64,000 nt of DNA from Cecembia rubra. Its GTDB lineage: Bacteria; Bacteroidota; Bacteroidia; Cytophagales; Cyclobacteriaceae. The notes under the pieces are model-generated. The model saw only the letters and a program-made list of their open reading frames with translations, had not been told where the DNA came from and made no database searches. The position numbers were made by a program, and so were the translations under genes. This document shows, piece by piece, positions 28,126 through 37,088 of the stretch. The stretch lies in NCBI RefSeq assembly GCF_003014575.1, contig NZ_PYGF01000003.1, positions 62,001 through 126,000 of the forward strand, written 5' to 3'. The first letter of the stretch is position 1. Each line of letters begins with the position of its first letter.

Positions 28126-28305
28126 TTAAGCTTCCTCCACTTTTACAAGGTGACTTACTTTTCTTACCATACCAGCAATTGCAGGATTGTTTTCCAATTC
28201 TACAGTTCTGTTGATTTTACCAAGTCCTAACGCAATGATCGTAGCTTTTTGATCCTTAGGTCTCTTGATTGTGCTTTTAACCTGAGTTATTTTGATTTTA
28301 GCCAT
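28126..28305 (-). CDS. rpmD: 50S ribosomal protein L30
   Basis: The 59-residue L30 starts at ATG 28305 ([20 protein letters not shown]), 4 bases after the rpsE stop. A reading from 28341 would overlap rpsE and is rejected. The remainder, [20 protein letters not shown] followed by [11 protein letters not shown], is typical of the two-helix, three-strand L30 fold. Confidence 0.96.
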   Translation of the reverse strand: MAKIKITQVKSTIKRPKDQKATIIALGLGKINRTVELENNPAIAGMVRKVSHLVKVEEA

Positions 28306-28309
28306 CTTA

Positions 28310-28828
28310 TTATCCGTTAAAAACCTTAGACATTTTAACACCTCTTTGTTGGCTCACAGATATCGCATCTCTCAATTGCACAAGTGCATCGATGGTAGCT
28401 TTAACCACGTTGTGAGGATTGGAAGACCCTTTGGATTTAGCCAAAACGTCCGTAATACCGGCACTTTCCAAAACAGCACGCATCGCACCACCGGCAATTA
28501 CACCGGTACCTGCTGCAGCTGGTTTGATAAGAACAAAGCCTCCACCGAATTTACCAAGTTGCTCATGAGGGATTGTTCCTTTCAGAACAGGAACTCTCAC
28601 AAGATTTTTCTTGGCATCTTCGATACCTTTTGTGATTGCATCGGTTACTTCATTGGCTTTACCCAAACCATAACCTACAACGCCATTACCGTCTCCTACA
28701 ACCACAATTGCAGAGAAGGAAAATCTTCTACCACCTTTAACTACTTTAGCAACTCGGTTGATAGCGACTACTTTCTCCTTTAATTCTGTATCTGTTGCCC
28801 TGATGGGTTTTCTTCTTAACTGAGACAT
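28310..28828 (-). CDS. rpsE: 30S ribosomal protein S5
   Basis: S5 helps decoding accuracy; changes in its N-terminal loop can give spectinomycin resistance. The 172 residues show [31 protein letters not shown] in two adjacent segments, then [13 protein letters not shown] and [20 protein letters not shown]. No substitution can be judged without an alignment. It follows rplR by 8 bases. Confidence 0.98.
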   Translation of the reverse strand: MSQLRRKPIRATDTELKEKVVAINRVAKVVKGGRRFSFSAIVVVGDGNGVVGYGLGKANEVTDAITKGIEDAKKNLVRVPVLKGTIPHEQLGKFGGGFVLIKPAAAGTGVIAGGAMRAVLESAGITDVLAKSKGSSNPHNVVKATIDALVQLRDAISVSQQRGVKMSKVFNG

Positions 28829-28836
28829 AATATCTA

Positions 28837-29187
28837 TTAAAATTTAAGGCCACCTTCCCTTGCACCATCAGCAAGAGCTTTTACATTACCATGATAAATG
28901 TATCCACTTCTGTCGAAAACAACTTCAGTGACACCTTTTGCTACTGCTCTTTCTGCAAGTTTTTTACCTACTTCTTTGGAGACAGTTACGTTTTTGTTGT
29001 TCGTGGAACCAAGTTCCTTTGAAGAAGCGTGCGCTAGGGTGTGACCTTTCAGGTCATCGATCAACTGTGCATATATACCAGTATTGCTTTTAAATACTGA
29101 CAAACGAGGTCTAGAATCAGTACCGGAGATTTTTCTGCGAATACTTTTCTTGATTCTTAGTCTTCTTAGATTCTTATTAAAAGCCAT
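28837..29187 (-). CDS. rplR: 50S ribosomal protein L18
   Basis: L18 binds 5S rRNA in the central protuberance. The 116 residues include the basic N-terminus [28 protein letters not shown] across two segments, and the ending [25 protein letters not shown], also read as two. It lies between rplF (5 bases) and rpsE (8 bases). Confidence 0.98.
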   Translation of the reverse strand: MAFNKNLRRLRIKKSIRRKISGTDSRPRLSVFKSNTGIYAQLIDDLKGHTLAHASSKELGSTNNKNVTVSKEVGKKLAERAVAKGVTEVVFDRSGYIYHGNVKALADGAREGGLKF

Positions 29188-29192
29188 TTCTA

Positions 29193-29750
29193 TTATTTTT
29201 TACCAGCAGTTTTACCAGCCTTACGTCTTACAATTTCTCCAACAAAACGTACACCTTTACCTTTGTAAGGTTCAACTTTACGCAACGATTTGATTTTAGC
29301 AGCAACTTGGCCAATCAATTCTTTGTCAATACCTTCCAACGTCACCAATGGGTTTTTACCCTTTGGGGTCTCGGTTTTCAAAGCAATTGAATCAGGCAAT
29401 GCAAAGAAGATGTTGTGTGAATAACCTAGGGAAAGTTCTAAAACCTGTCCTTGGTTAGACGCCTTGTAACCAACACCCACCAGTTCAAGTTCTTTTTTGT
29501 ATCCTTCAGATACACCAACAACCATGTTGTTGACCAAAGAACGATAAAGGCCGTGTAAAGACTTATGTCTTTTAGAATCTGTAGGTCTCTCGAGAACAAT
29601 CTCATTGCCCTCTACCTTTACAGCAATGTCAGGATTCACATCCCTACTTAACGTACCCTTGGGACCTTTAACAGTGACAACGTTATGCGCTGACACGTCT
29701 ACAGTAACACCCGCAGGTATATTTATTGGTTTTTTACCTATTCTTGACAT
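29193..29750 (-). CDS. rplF: 50S ribosomal protein L6
   Basis: L6 lies near the GTPase-associated centre. The 185 residues start [20 protein letters not shown] and hold the two L6 repeats, with [13 protein letters not shown] in the first and the conserved [21 protein letters not shown] near the end. It follows rpsH by 9 bases. Confidence 0.98.
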   Translation of the reverse strand: MSRIGKKPINIPAGVTVDVSAHNVVTVKGPKGTLSRDVNPDIAVKVEGNEIVLERPTDSKRHKSLHGLYRSLVNNMVVGVSEGYKKELELVGVGYKASNQGQVLELSLGYSHNIFFALPDSIALKTETPKGKNPLVTLEGIDKELIGQVAAKIKSLRKVEPYKGKGVRFVGEIVRRKAGKTAGKK

Positions 29751-29759
29751 GACGGTTTA

Positions 29760-30155
29760 TTAATATACGTAGCAAAGTACTTCTCCACCAACACCTTCTA
29801 CTCTAGCTTCTTTGTCGGTCATTACACCTCTAGAAGTAGAAAGGATAGCGATCCCCAAGCCATTGATTACTCTTGGAAGATCTTCATGTTTAACATACTT
29901 TCTCAAACCTGGCTTACTTATTCTTGACAGGCTTACAATGGCATTTTGCTTGGTAGAAGGATTATATTTCAAAGCTATTTTGATCGTTCCCTGAGGACCG
30001 TTTTCTTCAAATTTATAGTTCTGAATATATCCTTTATCATGAAGCACCTTCGTAATTTCCTTCTTGATATTGGAAGCAGGTATCTCAACGATTCGATGAG
30101 AAGCCTTGATGGCATTTCTCAATCTGGTTAGATAATCAGCTATTGGATCAGTCAT
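29760..30155 (-). CDS. rpsH: 30S ribosomal protein S8
   Basis: S8 binds helix 21 of 16S rRNA and, in E. coli, represses the spc operon by binding a similar mRNA hairpin. The 131 residues start MTDPIADYLTRLRNAIKASH and end STSRGVMTDKEARVEGVGGE plus LCYVY. Unlike most genes here it is preceded by an 85-base gap holding a strong hairpin and a -7-like box, so its expression may be set separately. Confidence 0.98.
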   Translation of the reverse strand: MTDPIADYLTRLRNAIKASHRIVEIPASNIKKEITKVLHDKGYIQNYKFEENGPQGTIKIALKYNPSTKQNAIVSLSRISKPGLRKYVKHEDLPRVINGLGIAILSTSRGVMTDKEARVEGVGGEVLCYVY

Positions 30156-30172
30156 AATTATATAAGTCTAAC

Positions 30173-30203
30173 TGCACTCTCCCGTTTCGGGCGTGCAAAG
30201 TTA
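30173..30203 (-). promoter_or_regulatory. Hairpin and -7-like box in the rpsN-rpsH gap
   Basis: TGCAC (30173-30177) and GTGCA (30193-30197) enclose CCCG / CGGG (30181-30184 and 30188-30191) around a TTT loop. No T-run follows on the minus strand. TAACTTTG (30196-30203, minus strand) overlaps the hairpin's 5' side. It may be an S8 target, a processing site or an internal promoter. Confidence 0.5.
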
Positions 30204-30240
30204 CACAATGATTTCTAGAATAAAAACTCTTGCTTAAATT

Positions 30241-30510
30241 TTACCAGCTAGACTTGGTGATACCTGGGATCTTACCAGCAGAAGCCATTTCTCTGAAAGT
30301 AACCCTGTTGATACCAAACTTCCTCATGTATCCTTTAGGACGGCCAGTGAGTTTGCATCTGTTGTGGAGCCTTACAGGAGAAGAGTTCTTAGGTAGTTTG
30401 TCCAAAGCTTCAAAGTCACCTGCAGCCTTAAGCTCGGCTCTTTTCTTAGCATATTTTGCTACAAGTCTTTCTCTTTTTCTCTCACGAGCTTTAATTGACT
30501 CTTTTGCCAT
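30241..30510 (-). CDS. rpsN: 30S ribosomal protein S14, zinc-free type
   Basis: S14 sits in the 30S head. The 89-residue form lacks the CxxC pairs of the zinc type; the single cysteine is in [20 protein letters not shown]. The start [17 protein letters not shown] and the end [10 protein letters not shown] are conserved. It is 8 bases after rplE and is followed by the only large gap inside the spc-type cluster. Confidence 0.97.
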   Translation of the reverse strand: MAKESIKARERKRERLVAKYAKKRAELKAAGDFEALDKLPKNSSPVRLHNRCKLTGRPKGYMRKFGINRVTFREMASAGKIPGITKSSW

Positions 30511-30518
30511 ATTCTTTC

Positions 30519-31073
30519 TTAGTTATTTTTGTTAACAAAAGGCATCCCGAAAGCTTTCAACAATGCATAGCTCTCTTCATCTGTCCGAGCAGTGGTTACG
30601 AAAGTGATATCCATACCGGATATTTTATTCACTTTTTCAATACTGATTTCAGGGAATATGATCTGCTCAGTCACACCAAGGGTATAATTACCTCTTCCGT
30701 CAAATCCTTTATCATTGATACCTTTGAAATCTCTCACACGAGGAAGAGCTACAGTCATCAACCTATCAAGGAACTCATACATCTTGTCTCCTCTTAAGGT
30801 TACTTTGGCACCGATTGGCATACCTTCTCTCAACTTAAAGTTGGATACAGAGTTTTTAGCAATGGTAGCTACAGCCTTCTGGCCTGCGATCAGGCTAAGT
30901 TCTTCTACACCATGATCTACCAATTTTTTGTCTGCTACCGCTGCACCGATACCTTTGTTGATCACAATCTTGGTCAACTTAGGAACTTGCATTACAGACT
31001 TATACTGGAATTTTTCCTTCAAAGCAGGAACAATTTCCGCCTTATATCTTTCCTTAACTCTAGGTTTAGCCAT
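30519..31073 (-). CDS. rplE: 50S ribosomal protein L5
   Basis: L5 binds 5S rRNA and the P-site tRNA. The 184 residues include [48 protein letters not shown] across two segments, and the ending [16 protein letters not shown]. Its ATG lies inside the rplX stop region with an 8-base overlap, so translation is probably coupled. Confidence 0.98.
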   Translation of the reverse strand: MAKPRVKERYKAEIVPALKEKFQYKSVMQVPKLTKIVINKGIGAAVADKKLVDHGVEELSLIAGQKAVATIAKNSVSNFKLREGMPIGAKVTLRGDKMYEFLDRLMTVALPRVRDFKGINDKGFDGRGNYTLGVTEQIIFPEISIEKVNKISGMDITFVTTARTDEESYALLKAFGMPFVNKNN

Positions 31074-31410
31074 TGATCACCTCCCCTGTTTTCTTAGAAT
31101 ATCTTACTAATTTTCCATTGTCTCCAAGTTTTTTACCAGTCCTGGTAGCTTCACCTGTTTTAGGATCTACCAGCATCAGGTTACTCACGTGGATAGAGGC
31201 TTCCTTCTTTTCTATACCTCCTTGAGGGTTTGAAGCAGTAGGTTTCACATGCTTTGTAACCATGTTAAGACCTTCCACCACAGCTCTTCTTTTCTCAAGA
31301 TTTACAGAAAGGATTTTGCCTGTTTTGCCTTTGTCATCACCTGATAGTACTTTTACAGTATCACCGGTTTTGATATGCAATTTTGGTTGCTTGTTGAATT
31401 TTCTTTCCAT
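31066..31410 (-). CDS. rplX: 50S ribosomal protein L24
   Basis: L24 starts 50S assembly. The 114-residue protein has the KOW motif in [21 protein letters not shown] and the conserved [18 protein letters not shown]. It follows rplN by 2 bases and overlaps rplE by 8. Confidence 0.98.
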   Translation of the reverse strand: MERKFNKQPKLHIKTGDTVKVLSGDDKGKTGKILSVNLEKRRAVVEGLNMVTKHVKPTASNPQGGIEKKEASIHVSNLMLVDPKTGEATRTGKKLGDNGKLVRYSKKTGEVING

Positions 31411-31412
31411 GA

Positions 31413-31781
31413 TTACAATACTTCTGGGGCCAAAGACACGATTTTCATAAACTGCTTCTCCCTCAATTCTCTGGCAACAGGACCGAAAATACGGGTACCT
31501 CTTGGCTCGTCATTATTATTGAGAAGAACGGCAGCATTATCTTCAAAACGGATATAGGAACCGTCTTTTCTTCTTATTTCTTTCTTCGTTCTCACGATAA
31601 CCGCTTTGGAAACGGTACCTTTTTTCATATTGCTGGAAGAAAGAGCTGACTTTACAGTCACAACCACTTTGTCTCCGATGGAAGCATATCTTTTCTTGGT
31701 TCCACCCAAAACACGGATCACAAGCACCTCTTTGGCACCAGAGTTATCCGCAACGCCTAATCTTGATTCTTGTTGTATCAT
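31413..31781 (-). CDS. rplN: 50S ribosomal protein L14
   Basis: L14 lies at the subunit interface. The 122 residues begin [20 protein letters not shown] and contain the family signature around [14 protein letters not shown] and the ending [16 protein letters not shown]. It is 2 bases after rpsQ. Confidence 0.98.
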   Translation of the reverse strand: MIQQESRLGVADNSGAKEVLVIRVLGGTKKRYASIGDKVVVTVKSALSSSNMKKGTVSKAVIVRTKKEIRRKDGSYIRFEDNAAVLLNNNDEPRGTRIFGPVARELREKQFMKIVSLAPEVL

Positions 31782-31783
31782 GA

Positions 31784-32047
31784 TTACTTAGCCCTTTCTA
31801 TAATTTCTACTAATCTCCAACGCTTGTTCTTACTCAGCGGACGAGTTTCGCTAATTCGGACGATATCGCCTTCATGCGCATCATTTTTCTCGTCATGAAC
31901 CATAAATTTTGTAGTCTTGGCAACAAATTTACCGTAGATGGCATGTTTTACCTTTCTTTCTACGGCAACAGTGATGGACTTATCCATCTTGTTGCTGACT
32001 ACTTTTCCTATTCTTTCTTTACGAAGATTTCTCTCAGTAGTAGCCAT
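31784..32047 (-). CDS. rpsQ: 30S ribosomal protein S17
   Basis: S17 is a primary 16S-binding OB-fold protein. The 87 residues contain [40 protein letters not shown] and [20 protein letters not shown]. It is 8 bases after rpmC. Confidence 0.98.
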   Translation of the reverse strand: MATTERNLRKERIGKVVSNKMDKSITVAVERKVKHAIYGKFVAKTTKFMVHDEKNDAHEGDIVRISETRPLSKNKRWRLVEIIERAK

Positions 32048-32055
32048 TGTCTTTG

Positions 32056-32250
32056 TTATTTAGCTAATTGTTTTGCTTTCAAGATCGTTTTCAATCTCGC
32101 GATGAAACGTCTTGATTCCTTGATTTTATTAGGATTCTCAATTGGAGAGATAGCATGAGCAAATTTCAACTTGGTCAAGTTTTGTTGCTCAGCGGCTAAA
32201 CGCTCAACGATTTCACTTTCGGAAAGTGATCTGATTTCTGAGTTTTTCAT
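32056..32250 (-). CDS. rpmC: 50S ribosomal protein L29
   Basis: A 64-residue, two-helix protein at the tunnel exit, where SRP and trigger factor dock. Sequence features are [20 protein letters not shown] and the conserved [20 protein letters not shown]. It is 8 bases after rplP. Confidence 0.97.
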   Translation of the reverse strand: MKNSEIRSLSESEIVERLAAEQQNLTKLKFAHAISPIENPNKIKESRRFIARLKTILKAKQLAK

Positions 32251-32258
32251 AGTCTTAA

Positions 32259-32678
32259 TTATCCAACGTAATCTCTACGTACTACGAATTTTGTGCTAAC
32301 TGGAAGTTTTTGCTGAGCCAATCTCAATGCTTCTGTAGCTACTTCAAGGCTTACACCTGTAGCTTCAAAAAGGATTGTACCTGGCTTGATTACTGCTACC
32401 CAATACTCAGGGGCACCTTTACCTTTACCCATACGAACCTCAGCAGGTTTTTTGGTGATAGGTTTGTCAGGGAAGATTCTGATCCAAACCTGACCTTCTC
32501 TTTTCATAGCTCTCGTCATGGCAATACGTGCTGCCTCAATCTGACGGGAAGTTATCCATCCAGCTTCAAGGGATTTGATACCAAAGTTACCAAAAGAGAG
32601 CGTATGTCCTCTTTGGGCAAGTCCTTTGACTCTCCCCTTGTGCATTTTTCTATATTTAGTTCTTTTCGGCTGTAACAT
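32259..32678 (-). CDS. rplP: 50S ribosomal protein L16
   Basis: L16 shapes the A-site tRNA path. The 139 residues start [20 protein letters not shown] and contain [20 protein letters not shown] and the [20 protein letters not shown] segment, which includes the position of the hydroxylated arginine loop in other bacteria. It follows rpsC by 23 bases. Confidence 0.98.
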   Translation of the reverse strand: MLQPKRTKYRKMHKGRVKGLAQRGHTLSFGNFGIKSLEAGWITSRQIEAARIAMTRAMKREGQVWIRIFPDKPITKKPAEVRMGKGKGAPEYWVAVIKPGTILFEATGVSLEVATEALRLAQQKLPVSTKFVVRRDYVG

Positions 32679-32701
32679 GATTTCTCACTTTAAGGTGAAA
32701 A

Positions 32702-33436
32702 TTAGTTATTTCTCTTTCTTCTTTTTGGACCACCTTCTTTTCTCTTACCTCTGGCTGGTTGAGCTTTTGGTTCGTTAAGGGCTGCACCTACATTTGGAGA
32801 AAGATCTCTCTTTCCATAAACTTCACCTTTGAAGATCCAAACTTTGATACCAATGATACCATAAACGGTATTGGCTTCAGATACAGCGTAATCGATGTCC
32901 GCTCTCAAAGTATGTAAAGGAATTCTACCTTCCTTGTACATCTCTGATCTTGCCATTTCAGCACCGCCTAATCTACCAGATAGTTTTACTTTGATACCTT
33001 CTGCTCCGACTCTGATGGCTGCAGCAATTGCTTGCTTCATGGCTCTTCTGAAAGAAATACGGGCTTGTAGTTGTTGAGCAATAGACTCACCCACCAATTT
33101 GGCATCCAATTCAGGACGCTTGATTTCAAAGATGTTGATTTGTACATCTTTGTTGGTAAGTTTCTTCAATTCTTCTTTCAACTTGTCTACTTCAGCTCCA
33201 CCTTTACCAATGACTACTCCTGGACGTGCAGTATGGATAGTAAGGGTAATTCTCTTCAAAGTTCTTTCGATAATAACTTTGGAGATTCCTCCTTTAGGGA
33301 TTCTGGCGTTGACATATTTTCTGATTTGCTGATCTTCATATAGTTTATCAGCGAAATCTTTGCCACCGTACCAGTTGGATTCCCATCCCTTGATCACTCC
33401 AAGCCTAAAACCAATTGGGTTAATCTTTTGTCCCAT
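32702..33436 (-). CDS. rpsC: 30S ribosomal protein S3
   Basis: S3 lines the mRNA entry tunnel. The 244 residues start [23 protein letters not shown] domain carries the GxxG loop in [15 protein letters not shown], and the C-terminal domain holds [20 protein letters not shown] and LRADIDYA. The tail is very basic ([14 protein letters not shown]). It follows rplV by 9 bases. Confidence 0.98.
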   Translation of the reverse strand: MGQKINPIGFRLGVIKGWESNWYGGKDFADKLYEDQQIRKYVNARIPKGGISKVIIERTLKRITLTIHTARPGVVIGKGGAEVDKLKEELKKLTNKDVQINIFEIKRPELDAKLVGESIAQQLQARISFRRAMKQAIAAAIRVGAEGIKVKLSGRLGGAEMARSEMYKEGRIPLHTLRADIDYAVSEANTVYGIIGIKVWIFKGEVYGKRDLSPNVGAALNEPKAQPARGKRKEGGPKRRKRNN

Positions 33437-33445
33437 AGTCTGATT

Positions 33446-33835
33446 TTAATTTGATTTTTCAGTTGTTTCTACTTCATCAGCGGTAACTCCTGCACTGTAG
33501 GCATCTACAATTAGGGTTACATGATTTGATCTTTTACGAATTCTATGCGCTCTACCCTGAGGTGCAGGTCTCAATCTTTTTAGGGTACGACCAGCGTCCA
33601 CAAAGATTGTTTTTACATATAGATCTGCTTCTTCAAGTTTCGCATCAGGATTTTTTGCCTGCCAATTGGCTACAGCAGAAAGCAGAAGTTTTTCCAATTT
33701 AATGGATCCGTGATTTGGGGTAAACTTCAAAATGCTCAATGCCTGGCCTACTCTTTTACCTCTCACGAGGTCAGCTACCAACCGCATTTTGCGGGGAGAA
33801 GTAGGAACATTTCTTAATCTTGCTATTGCTTCCAT
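33446..33835 (-). CDS. rplV: 50S ribosomal protein L22
   Basis: L22 reaches into the exit tunnel with a long loop. The 129 residues include [20 protein letters not shown] and the tunnel loop [22 protein letters not shown]-terminal tail ([12 protein letters not shown]) extends past the E. coli length. It is 2 bases after rpsS. Confidence 0.98.
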   Translation of the reverse strand: MEAIARLRNVPTSPRKMRLVADLVRGKRVGQALSILKFTPNHGSIKLEKLLLSAVANWQAKNPDAKLEEADLYVKTIFVDAGRTLKRLRPAPQGRAHRIRKRSNHVTLIVDAYSAGVTADEVETTEKSN

Positions 33836-33837
33836 GA

Positions 33838-34116
33838 TTATCTCTTTCCTTTATCTTTTTTGGCAATATGACCTCTAAAGTTTCTTGTAGGTGCAAATTC
33901 TCCAAGTTTATGGCCAACCATGTTGTCTGTTACAAACACAGGAATGAATTTATTACCGTTATGCACAGCAAAGGTATGGCCTACGAAATCCGGGGAGATC
34001 ATAGATCTTCTGGACCAGGTTTTGATCACAGATTTCTTTCCGGATTCGTTCATTGCATCCACTTTTTTGGCCAAGTGATGTTCTATATAAGGACCTTTTT
34101 TTAATGAACGTGCCAT
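33838..34116 (-). CDS. rpsS: 30S ribosomal protein S19
   Basis: S19 pairs with S13 in the 30S head. The 92 residues start [20 protein letters not shown] and contain [20 protein letters not shown] and [12 protein letters not shown]. It is 2 bases after rplB. Confidence 0.98.
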   Translation of the reverse strand: MARSLKKGPYIEHHLAKKVDAMNESGKKSVIKTWSRRSMISPDFVGHTFAVHNGNKFIPVFVTDNMVGHKLGEFAPTRNFRGHIAKKDKGKR

Positions 34117-34118
34117 GA

Positions 34119-34943
34119 TTATTTGGTTCTTTTACTGATAATGAATTTGTTAGAATACTTTTTAGGAGATCTGGTCTTTTTACCTTTGGCAAGCAAACCT
34201 TTTCTTGATCTTGGATGACCACCTGAAGAACGGCCTTCACCACCACCCATTGGGTGATCTACAGGGTTCATAGCCACACCTCTTGTTCTTGGTCTTCTGC
34301 CCAACCAACGGTTTCTACCAGCCTTTCCTAAAACCACATTCATGTGATCAGCATTGGATACAGTACCTACAGTAGCCATGCAAGTACCTAAGATCAACCT
34401 CATCTCGCCTGAAGGAAGTTTTACTGTAACGTATTTTCCTTCTCTTGCTACTACCTGAGCGTATCCACCGGCACTCCTGGCCAATGCTCCGCCTTTTCCA
34501 GGCTTCAGTTCAATGTTATGAACGATGGTACCCAATGGGATATTTACCAACATCATTGCATTTCCTACCTCTGGAGCAACTCTCTCTCCGGAAATCACTG
34601 TCTGACCGACTTGCAGACCTTCCGGAGCGATAATGTAGGTTTTTGCACCATCTACATAGTACAATAAAGCAATACGCGCACTTCTGTTTGGATCGTATTC
34701 AATTGATTTAACTACAGCCGGAACACCAAACTTATCTCTCTTAAAATCAATGATTCTAAGTCTTTGCTTGTGACCACCACCAATATATCTGGAGGTCATT
34801 TTACCTACATTATTTCTACCACCTGTCTTTTTCTTAGGAGCCAAAAGAGCTTTTTCAGGCTTTGATGCTGTAATTTCATCAAAAGCTGGAGCTACTCTGA
34901 ATCTGGTTCCTGGGGTTACAGGTTTTAATTTTTTAACTGCCAT
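34119..34943 (-). CDS. rplB: 50S ribosomal protein L2
   Basis: L2 is needed for subunit joining and peptidyl transfer. The 274 residues start [20 protein letters not shown] and hold [27 protein letters not shown] across two segments. The near-invariant C-terminal [20 protein letters not shown] carries the histidine linked to activity. It is 13 bases after rplW. Confidence 0.98.
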   Translation of the reverse strand: MAVKKLKPVTPGTRFRVAPAFDEITASKPEKALLAPKKKTGGRNNVGKMTSRYIGGGHKQRLRIIDFKRDKFGVPAVVKSIEYDPNRSARIALLYYVDGAKTYIIAPEGLQVGQTVISGERVAPEVGNAMMLVNIPLGTIVHNIELKPGKGGALARSAGGYAQVVAREGKYVTVKLPSGEMRLILGTCMATVGTVSNADHMNVVLGKAGRNRWLGRRPRTRGVAMNPVDHPMGGGEGRSSGGHPRSRKGLLAKGKKTRSPKKYSNKFIISKRTK

Positions 34944-34956
34944 GATTCTGATTCAA

Positions 34957-35244
34957 TTAAATTTCTCCGTAAAAATCAATAATTTCACCTTCGGCTATTT
35001 TTACAATGGCTTTTTTGTAAGCATTGGTATAACCTGACACTATTCTTGTCTTGGTGTATCTTGTCTTAGGCTTGCCAGCGTATCTCATTGTACGCACATC
35101 TTCCACCTTCACACCATACATTTTTTCTACGGCATTTTTGATTTCCGGCTTGGAAGCAGTCTTTTCAACTACAAATCCATAAACGCCTTTTTCGTTCATT
35201 GCAGAAATCTTCTCCGTGATCAAAGGTTTCTTTAGTATTTGCAT
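34957..35244 (-). CDS. rplW: 50S ribosomal protein L23
   Basis: L23 is the main docking site for trigger factor and SRP at the exit tunnel. The 95 residues read MQILKKPLITEKISAMNEKG at the start and contain KPEIKNAVEKMYGVKVEDVR. It is 4 bases after rplD. Confidence 0.97.
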   Translation of the reverse strand: MQILKKPLITEKISAMNEKGVYGFVVEKTASKPEIKNAVEKMYGVKVEDVRTMRYAGKPKTRYTKTRIVSGYTNAYKKAIVKIAEGEIIDFYGEI

Positions 35245-35248
35245 CGTC

Positions 35249-35878
35249 TTACTTCAATAATAGGGTTTCTAACTTACTTACTGAACCTTCACACAATACC
35301 AAATTGTCAGCATGCAACACTTCATAAGTATTTACGCTGTCTACTGTGACCACCTTTGCTTTAGGAAGGTTTCTACTTGAAAGCAATACATTTTTATTTA
35401 GCTCAGGAAGAACCAAAAGGGTCTTCTTATCACTAAGGGAAAGACCATTCAACAAGGCTAAATAGTTTTTAGTCTTAGGTGTATCAAAAGATACATCTTC
35501 CAAAACCATCAAACCGTTCTCTTTAACTTTGTAAGTAAGGGCTGACTTTCTAGCTAATTGTTTCAACTTTTTGTTCAACTTGAAGGAATAGTCTCTTGGC
35601 TTAGGACCAAAAACTCTACCTCCACCTCTGAACAAAGGTGATTTCAATGAACCCGCTCTTGCTCCACCGGTACCTTTTTGCTTCTTGATTTTCTTGGTAG
35701 AACCAGCTACTTCATTTCTCTCCTTAGATTTATGAGTTCCTTGTCTCTGGTTAGCCAAATATTGCTTTACATCCAAGTAGATAGCATGATCGTTAGGCTC
35801 GATCGCAAAGATCTGATCAGAAAGAGAAATTTTTCTACCTGTTTCTTCGCCGTTATGTTTTAATACTGCTAATTCCAT
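35249..35878 (-). CDS. rplD: 50S ribosomal protein L4
   Basis: L4 extends a loop into the exit tunnel and, in E. coli, represses the S10 operon. The 209 residues start [20 protein letters not shown]. The tunnel loop lies around [20 protein letters not shown] and [20 protein letters not shown]. It is 4 bases after rplC. Confidence 0.98.
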   Translation of the reverse strand: MELAVLKHNGEETGRKISLSDQIFAIEPNDHAIYLDVKQYLANQRQGTHKSKERNEVAGSTKKIKKQKGTGGARAGSLKSPLFRGGGRVFGPKPRDYSFKLNKKLKQLARKSALTYKVKENGLMVLEDVSFDTPKTKNYLALLNGLSLSDKKTLLVLPELNKNVLLSSRNLPKAKVVTVDSVNTYEVLHADNLVLCEGSVSKLETLLLK

Positions 35879-35882
35879 TTTC

Positions 35883-36515
35883 TTACTTCTCTAAAATAAC
35901 GAAAGAATTTTTTGGACCAGGGACAGAACCGCTTACAAGTAGAAGGTTCTTCTCAGGATAAATTTTCAGGACTTTAAGGTTCACAACCTTTACTCTGTCA
36001 CCACCTGTTCTACCCGCCATTCTCATACCTTTGAATACACGAGATGGCCAAGAACAAGCACCAATAGAACCAGGATGTCTCTGTCTGTTGTGCTGACCAT
36101 GTGTCTGGCCACCAACACCACCGAAACCATGTCTCTTAACGACACCTTGGAACCCTTTACCTTTAGAAGTACCGATAGCATCTACGAAGTCGCCTTCAAC
36201 AAATACCTCTTCAGCTTTTACGGTGTTACCAAGATTAACCTGACCTTCGAATTCGACTCTAAAGTCTCTGAATTCAACAACTTTCTGCTTTGGCGTCGTG
36301 CCGGCCTTCTTAAAATGACCGATCAATGGCTTAGGAGTGTTTTTCTCCTTACGCTCACCGAATGCCAACTGAACAGCGTTGTACCCGTCTGTTTCAACAT
36401 TTTTTACTTGCGTCACTACGCAAGGACCAGCTTCTATTAGCGTGCATGCGACGTTACGTCCATCGGCACTGAAAATGCTAGTCATTCCTACTTTTTTACC
36501 TATTATTCCAGACAT
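35883..36515 (-). CDS. rplC: 50S ribosomal protein L3
   Basis: L3 nucleates 50S assembly and its tip reaches the peptidyl-transferase centre. The 210 residues start [20 protein letters not shown] and contain the tip region [20 protein letters not shown] followed by [20 protein letters not shown]. It is the first gene of its transcript, with a consensus promoter 64 bases upstream and rpsJ cut off by a terminator. Confidence 0.98.
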   Translation of the reverse strand: MSGIIGKKVGMTSIFSADGRNVACTLIEAGPCVVTQVKNVETDGYNAVQLAFGERKEKNTPKPLIGHFKKAGTTPKQKVVEFRDFRVEFEGQVNLGNTVKAEEVFVEGDFVDAIGTSKGKGFQGVVKRHGFGGVGGQTHGQHNRQRHPGSIGACSWPSRVFKGMRMAGRTGGDRVKVVNLKVLKIYPEKNLLLVSGSVPGPKNSFVILEK

Positions 36516-36578
36516 CTTCTGTTATATAATAAACTTGAAACCCAAGTGCTTAAACACAAGGGTGCTTTTTAAGGACTG

Positions 36579-36609
36579 CAAAGTTAGAAATTAAATTCCA
36601 CCTTACAAA
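36579..36609 (-). promoter_or_regulatory. Promoter of the rplC-led ribosomal operon
   Basis: On the minus strand TTTG (36606-36609), 19 bases, then TAACTTTG (36579-36586): an exact match to the Bacteroidota -33/-7 consensus and spacing. It lies between rpsJ's terminator and rplC. Confidence 0.8.
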
Positions 36610-36705
36610 CTCCAACTTTAATATTTTCAATTATTTACAAAAATAAATTTGGCACATTCCCTTATCCCAAAGGAACTGGCACTATTTATTTGCTTGCAGG
36701 CGCAT

Positions 36706-36745
36706 GTACAAAAGAAAAACCCATCCGCTGTAGCGGACAGGTTTT
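36706..36745 (-). terminator. Terminator or attenuator after rpsJ
   Basis: AAAACC (36716-36721) pairs with GGTTTT (36740-36745) and encloses TCCGC / GCGGA (36724-36728 and 36733-36737) around TGTA. The minus-strand tail is TCTTTTG, only fairly T-rich. It lies 24 bases past the rpsJ stop. Confidence 0.6.
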
Positions 36746-36769
36746 CCCATCATATCTCAATGCAGTCTG

Positions 36770-37075
36770 TCAGACTTTGATCTCTACATCAACTCCGCTG
36801 GGAAGTTCGATTTTCATCAAAGCATCCACAGTTTTAGAGCTATTGCTGTAGATATCCACCAACCTTTTGTAAGTACAAAGTTGATATTGATCTCTCGCTT
36901 TTTTGTTAACGTGAGGAGACTTCAACACAGTGAACTTTTCCTTTTTTGTTGGCAAAGGAATAGGCCCAACTACGATGGCTCCGGTAGCTTTTACCGCTTT
37001 TACGATCTTTTCTGATGACTTATCCACCAGGGTGTGATCGTAGGATTTTAATTTTATTCTGATTTTCTGATTCAT
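36770..37075 (-). CDS. rpsJ: 30S ribosomal protein S10 (NusE)
   Basis: S10 is a 30S head protein that also works as NusE in antitermination with NusG. The 101 residues start [20 protein letters not shown] and contain [28 protein letters not shown] across two segments. In this genome it is the last gene of the rpsL-rpsG-fusA unit, 13 bases after fusA, rather than the first gene of the L3-led operon. Confidence 0.98.
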   Translation of the reverse strand: MNQKIRIKLKSYDHTLVDKSSEKIVKAVKATGAIVVGPIPLPTKKEKFTVLKSPHVNKKARDQYQLCTYKRLVDIYSNSSKTVDALMKIELPSGVDVEIKV

Positions 37076-37088
37076 TTTCTTTCAGGAT

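Noticed and set aside
36516-36578. Possible L4-type leader structure before rplC
   Set aside because: Only weak pairing with internal mismatches could be drawn; not enough to call an element.
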